A stretch of DNA of 64,000 bases, taken from NCBI GenBank assembly GCA_002403335.1, contig DHHO01000008.1:1-64000 (forward strand), in the 5' to 3' direction. Every line of letters begins with the position of its first letter. Position 1 is the first letter of the stretch. Positions 61,409 to 64,000 of this stretch are shown here, piece after piece. Under the pieces are notes generated by a model. The model saw nothing but the letters and a program-made list of their open reading frames with translations, ran no database searches and was not told the origin of the DNA. This DNA is from Caldiserica bacterium UBA4770. Lineage in GTDB: Bacteria; Caldisericota; Caldisericia; Caldisericales; Caldisericaceae. A program made the position numbers and the translations under genes.

Positions 61409-62755
61409 ATGGAAAACTTTAGTATTAACGAAATAGCAGGACTCTCTTACGAAGATGTTAAGGACATGACTGCAAGAGAGCTGTACAGAGTGGCACAGGT
61501 TCTTAAGGTGAAGAATTACACACATTTCAGAAAGCAAGATCTTATTGAGGAGGTTTACAGGGCAGTAGAAAATTTGAGAAAGAGAACCCCTCTTCAGACA
61601 AACAAGGCTGTGGAAGAGACAGAAGAAGTGAGAGTCAAAACTTACGAAGAGCCTTTCTTTAAAGGGCTTTTTGAGGCGCACCCAGACGGCTACGGGTTCC
61701 TCAGAACTAACTATTTTCCTTCCTATTCTGATGTCTATGTTGCTCCGCCACTTATAAGAAGGTTTGGTTTGAGAACAGGGGATGTTATATCTGGTCCCAT
61801 TCAGAAACCCCAGAGAGAGAATGAGAAGTACCCTTCTCTTATTAATGTTGTCTCAATAAATGGGATTAGAGTTACAGGTTTTCTGAAAAGGCCCAACTTC
61901 GAGAATCTTACTCCTTATTATCCTACCCAGAGAATTGTTCTTGAAACTCCCGGGTGTAACATTGCCCTGCGGGTTTTGGATCTTGTGGCACCCCTTGGGA
62001 GGGGGCAGAGAGGTCTTATTGTCTCTGCACCTAAGGCAGGAAAGACAACATTACTCAAAGAGATTGCAAAGAGTGTCTCCATAAATTATCCTGATATTGT
62101 CACAATGGTACTCCTTATTGATGAAAGACCTGAAGAAGTTACTGACATGAAAAATTCAGTACCCGCAGAGGTTATTAGCTCTACTTTTGATCAGCCACCC
62201 GAAAACCATATAAGAGTCGTTGAGCTTGTGCTTGAAAGGGCCAAAAGGCTTGTTGAAGTTGAAAAAGATGTTGTCGTCCTTCTTGATGGGATCACACGTC
62301 TGACGAGAGCCTACAATCTTCTGAGCTCTACTTCAGGAAAAACGCTTTCTGGAGGCCTTGATCCTGCTGCAATTAAAGGACCGAAAAAGTTCCTTGGTGC
62401 TGCAAGAAGCATTATGAACGGTGGTAGCCTTACTATTCTTGCAACAGCACTTATAGACACAGGCTCGAGGCTCGACCAGGTTATTTACGAGGAATTTAAG
62501 GGGACAGGGAATATGGAGGTTATCCTTGACAGGAATCTTGCTGAGCAAAGAATCTTTCCTGCTGTTGATATTAAGAAGTCTGGCACAAGAAAGGAAGAAC
62601 TTCTTTATACATCTGAAGAATATGAAAAGATATGGGCATTGAGGAAGTTTATGGGAGATCTTGAGCCTGCTGAGGCACTTCAAAGAATTATCGAAATGCT
62701 CACACAAACAAGGTCTAACAGGGAGTTATTGAATAGTATTGTGGTTGGGAAATAA
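61409..62755 (+). CDS. rho: Transcription termination factor Rho
   Basis: Hexameric RNA helicase that ends transcription; 448 residues. N-terminal SAP-like helix-extended-loop (MTARELYRVAQVLKVKNYTHFRKQDLI), an RNA-binding cold-shock-like domain (about 75-150, PDGYGFLRTNYFPS), Walker A PKAGKTTLL, Walker B DVVVLLDGITRLTRAYN, and the Q/R-loop motifs GGLDPAA and FKGTGNMEV. AAGGAGGAAGAG ribosome site. tdk starts on its stop codon (TAATG). Confidence 0.97.
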   Translation: MENFSINEIAGLSYEDVKDMTARELYRVAQVLKVKNYTHFRKQDLIEEVYRAVENLRKRTPLQTNKAVEETEEVRVKTYEEPFFKGLFEAHPDGYGFLRTNYFPSYSDVYVAPPLIRRFGLRTGDVISGPIQKPQRENEKYPSLINVVSINGIRVTGFLKRPNFENLTPYYPTQRIVLETPGCNIALRVLDLVAPLGRGQRGLIVSAPKAGKTTLLKEIAKSVSINYPDIVTMVLLIDERPEEVTDMKNSVPAEVISSTFDQPPENHIRVVELVLERAKRLVEVEKDVVVLLDGITRLTRAYNLLSSTSGKTLSGGLDPAAIKGPKKFLGAARSIMNGGSLTILATALIDTGSRLDQVIYEEFKGTGNMEVILDRNLAEQRIFPAVDIKKSGTRKEELLYTSEEYEKIWALRKFMGDLEPAEALQRIIEMLTQTRSNRELLNSIVVGK

Positions 62756-63324
62756 TGAATAAGATTGGAAAGATTGAGATTATCACAGGTTGTATGTTTT
62801 CTGGAAAGAGCGAAGAGCTTATCAGGAGATTAAAGAGAGCAAGGATAGCAAAGCTCACCATACAAGTTTTTAAGCCAACCATAGACGAGCGCTATTCAAA
62901 TGTGGAAGTAGTTTCTCATACAGGAGAACGAATAGAGGCGATTGCCGTTGACTCTTCAGAGGATATTCTTAGAAGGATTGACCCTCAGGTGAATGTTGTT
63001 GCTATTGATGAAGGACAATTCTTTGATATGGATCTTGTGGAAGTCTGCCGTGAAATTTCAAGACGAGGGATAAGAGCCATCGTTGCTGGTCTTGACATGG
63101 ATTTTAGAGGTGAACCATTTGGTCCCATGGGCGACCTTCTCTGCATAGGAGACGAAATTTTAAAATTACATGCAATCTGTACTATTTGTGGAGAAGATGC
63201 AACTATGACACAGCGGTTGATAAATGGAAAGCCAGCCAGATATAATGATCCTGTAATTATGATAGGGGCTTCGGAGAAATATGAGGCACGATGCAAACTT
63301 CATCATTATGTCAACAGGGAGTGA
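62755..63324 (+). CDS. tdk: Thymidine kinase
   Basis: Type II TK that phosphorylates thymidine, 189 residues. P-loop GCMFSGKSEELIRRLKRA, VVAIDEGQFFD (Glu base), the lasso region TICGEDATMTQRL and the zinc cysteines in AICTICG together with RCKLHH. Overlaps rho by 1 nt. In many anaerobes rho-tdk-prfA or rho-rpmE-tdk-prfA is conserved; rpmE is absent here. Works with tmk (47705). Confidence 0.95.
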   Translation: MNKIGKIEIITGCMFSGKSEELIRRLKRARIAKLTIQVFKPTIDERYSNVEVVSHTGERIEAIAVDSSEDILRRIDPQVNVVAIDEGQFFDMDLVEVCREISRRGIRAIVAGLDMDFRGEPFGPMGDLLCIGDEILKLHAICTICGEDATMTQRLINGKPARYNDPVIMIGASEKYEARCKLHHYVNRE

Positions 63325-63329
63325 TTTTA

Positions 63330-64000
63330 TTGATAGAAAGACTTGAGAATGTCGTTAAAAGATATGAAGAATTAGGAAAGCTTTTAGGTAACCCTGAAGT
63401 CATCAATGATCTTGAGAATTTCAAGAAATATTCCATTGAATTGAAAGAGCTTGAACCTATTGCTATGGCATATAAAGAACTTAAAAAGGTTCAGGAAGAG
63501 ATAGTGGATGCAGAAGAACTCTTGAAAAGCGATGATACGGCATTGAGGGAGCTTGTAGAAGGGGAACTCGAATCTCTCAAAAAGAGAGAAGAGAAACTTA
63601 TAGAAGAGGTGAAGCTCCTCCTTGTTCCAAAGGATCCTCTTGACGAAAAAAACGTCATTATGGAGATAAGAGCAGGAGTTGGGGGCGAAGAAGCGGCGCT
63701 ATTTGTTAAGGATCTTTTTAAAATGTATCTGGGATATACAGAAAAAATGGGGTGGAAAGTAGAGATTCTCAACTCACACCCAACAGACATAGGTGGATTC
63801 AAAGAGATAATATTCGCTGTTACGGGTAAGAATGTTTATAAATCCTTGAAATACGAAAGTGGAGTTCACAGAGTTCAGAGGGTGCCCGAGACTGAAGCTT
63901 CAGGAAGAATTCATACATCAACTGCTACTGTAGCTGTGCTTTTAGAGGCAGAGGAGGTAGATGTGGTTATAAATCCTGATGATTTAAGGCTCGATGTATT
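63330..64000 (+). CDS. prfA: Peptide chain release factor 1 (cut by window edge)
   Basis: Recognises UAA/UAG stop codons. 223 residues are present from a TTG start (63330) preceded by GGGAGTGA; the ATG farther in is within conserved sequence, so the TTG is preferred. The N-terminal coiled coil (about 1-105) is followed by IMEIRAGVGGEEAALFVKDL and YESGVHRVQRVPETEASGRIHTSTATV split over two blocks, both RF1/RF2 markers. The sequence ends shortly before the GGQ loop. The RF1 versus RF2 distinction rests on position after tdk and the VPETEASGRIHTSTATV style. Confidence 0.92.
   Translation, partial: MIERLENVVKRYEELGKLLGNPEVINDLENFKKYSIELKELEPIAMAYKELKKVQEEIVDAEELLKSDDTALRELVEGELESLKKREEKLIEEVKLLLVPKDPLDEKNVIMEIRAGVGGEEAALFVKDLFKMYLGYTEKMGWKVEILNSHPTDIGGFKEIIFAVTGKNVYKSLKYESGVHRVQRVPETEASGRIHTSTATVAVLLEAEEVDVVINPDDLRLDV

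Noticed and set aside
1..64000. Mobile element or horizontally acquired island
   Set aside because: No transposase, integrase, phage gene or tRNA-linked boundary, and codon style looks even along the window.

Overview
The window looks like one contiguous piece of a bacterial chromosome of modest GC content. Arginine is coded mostly by AGA/AGG and isoleucine often by ATA, the proteins are rich in Lys/Glu, and genes are packed into operons with 1-40 nt overlaps. This usage, the large (Alu-domain) SRP RNA and the mix of salvage enzymes suggest an anaerobic, probably thermophilic, deep-branching bacterium (for example Caldisericota-like or a neighbouring lineage). That placement is an inference from gene style, not from a database search. 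No insertion sequence, prophage, CRISPR array or integron was seen; the window is mostly core chromosome with a few unusual envelope genes.

Layout. 1-5.5 kb: partial hisS, a TPR membrane protein, and a MacB-type export system (adaptor, ATPase, permease) on the minus strand. 5.6-11.8 kb: a two-gene secreted-protein operon, a subtilisin-like protease with a dockerin-like tail followed by a beta-propeller protein with a cohesin-like domain. 11.8-23 kb, mainly plus strand: HAD phosphatase, PII-like protein, a fucose-isomerase-like protein, tmRNA, a lipid kinase/PlsY-like pair, tilS-hpt-ftsH, a HhH-GPD glycosylase and a DUF362/ferredoxin protein. 22-28 kb: stress and maintenance genes (two UspA proteins, a ferritin-like protein, uppP, PfpI, macro domain, RNase HI), era and ridA.

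27.7-39.4 kb is one long minus-strand block: nucleotide-sugar dehydrogenase, a double GT26 glycosyltransferase, CsaB, ComF, glyA, upp, WecA/TagO-like, wecB, murA, dapF and an AlaX editing protein. Read as a pathway, WecA/TagO-like + WecB + dehydrogenase + GT26 + CsaB would start a ManNAc/ManNAcA-containing, pyruvylated secondary wall polymer on undecaprenyl phosphate. 39.9-49.2 kb (plus): a LipM-like octanoyltransferase, two membrane-anchored SurA-like proteins, an anchored unknown, a degenerate DUF885 protein, deoxynucleoside kinase, a Ycf45-like AAA protein, tmk and a four-repeat PEGA protein. 49.3-54.1 kb: SRP RNA, a MoaD/ThiS-like protein, a Ca2+-type P-ATPase and urocanate hydratase. 55.5-64 kb: deoB-recG-rsmD, then DUF364-cyclodeaminase-rho-tdk-prfA (prfA is cut by the window edge just before its GGQ motif).

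Nucleoside salvage is well represented (hpt, upp, deoB, dNK, tmk, tdk). Several plus-strand genes lack a Shine-Dalgarno sequence and instead have a good -10 box about 6 nt before the ATG, suggesting leaderless mRNAs next to conventional SD-led genes. The strongest leads for new biology are the cohesin/dockerin protease-propeller operon, the double GT26 enzyme in the wall-polymer block, the DUF885 pseudo-enzyme in the SurA cassette, and the divergent PlsY-like/lipid-kinase pair.
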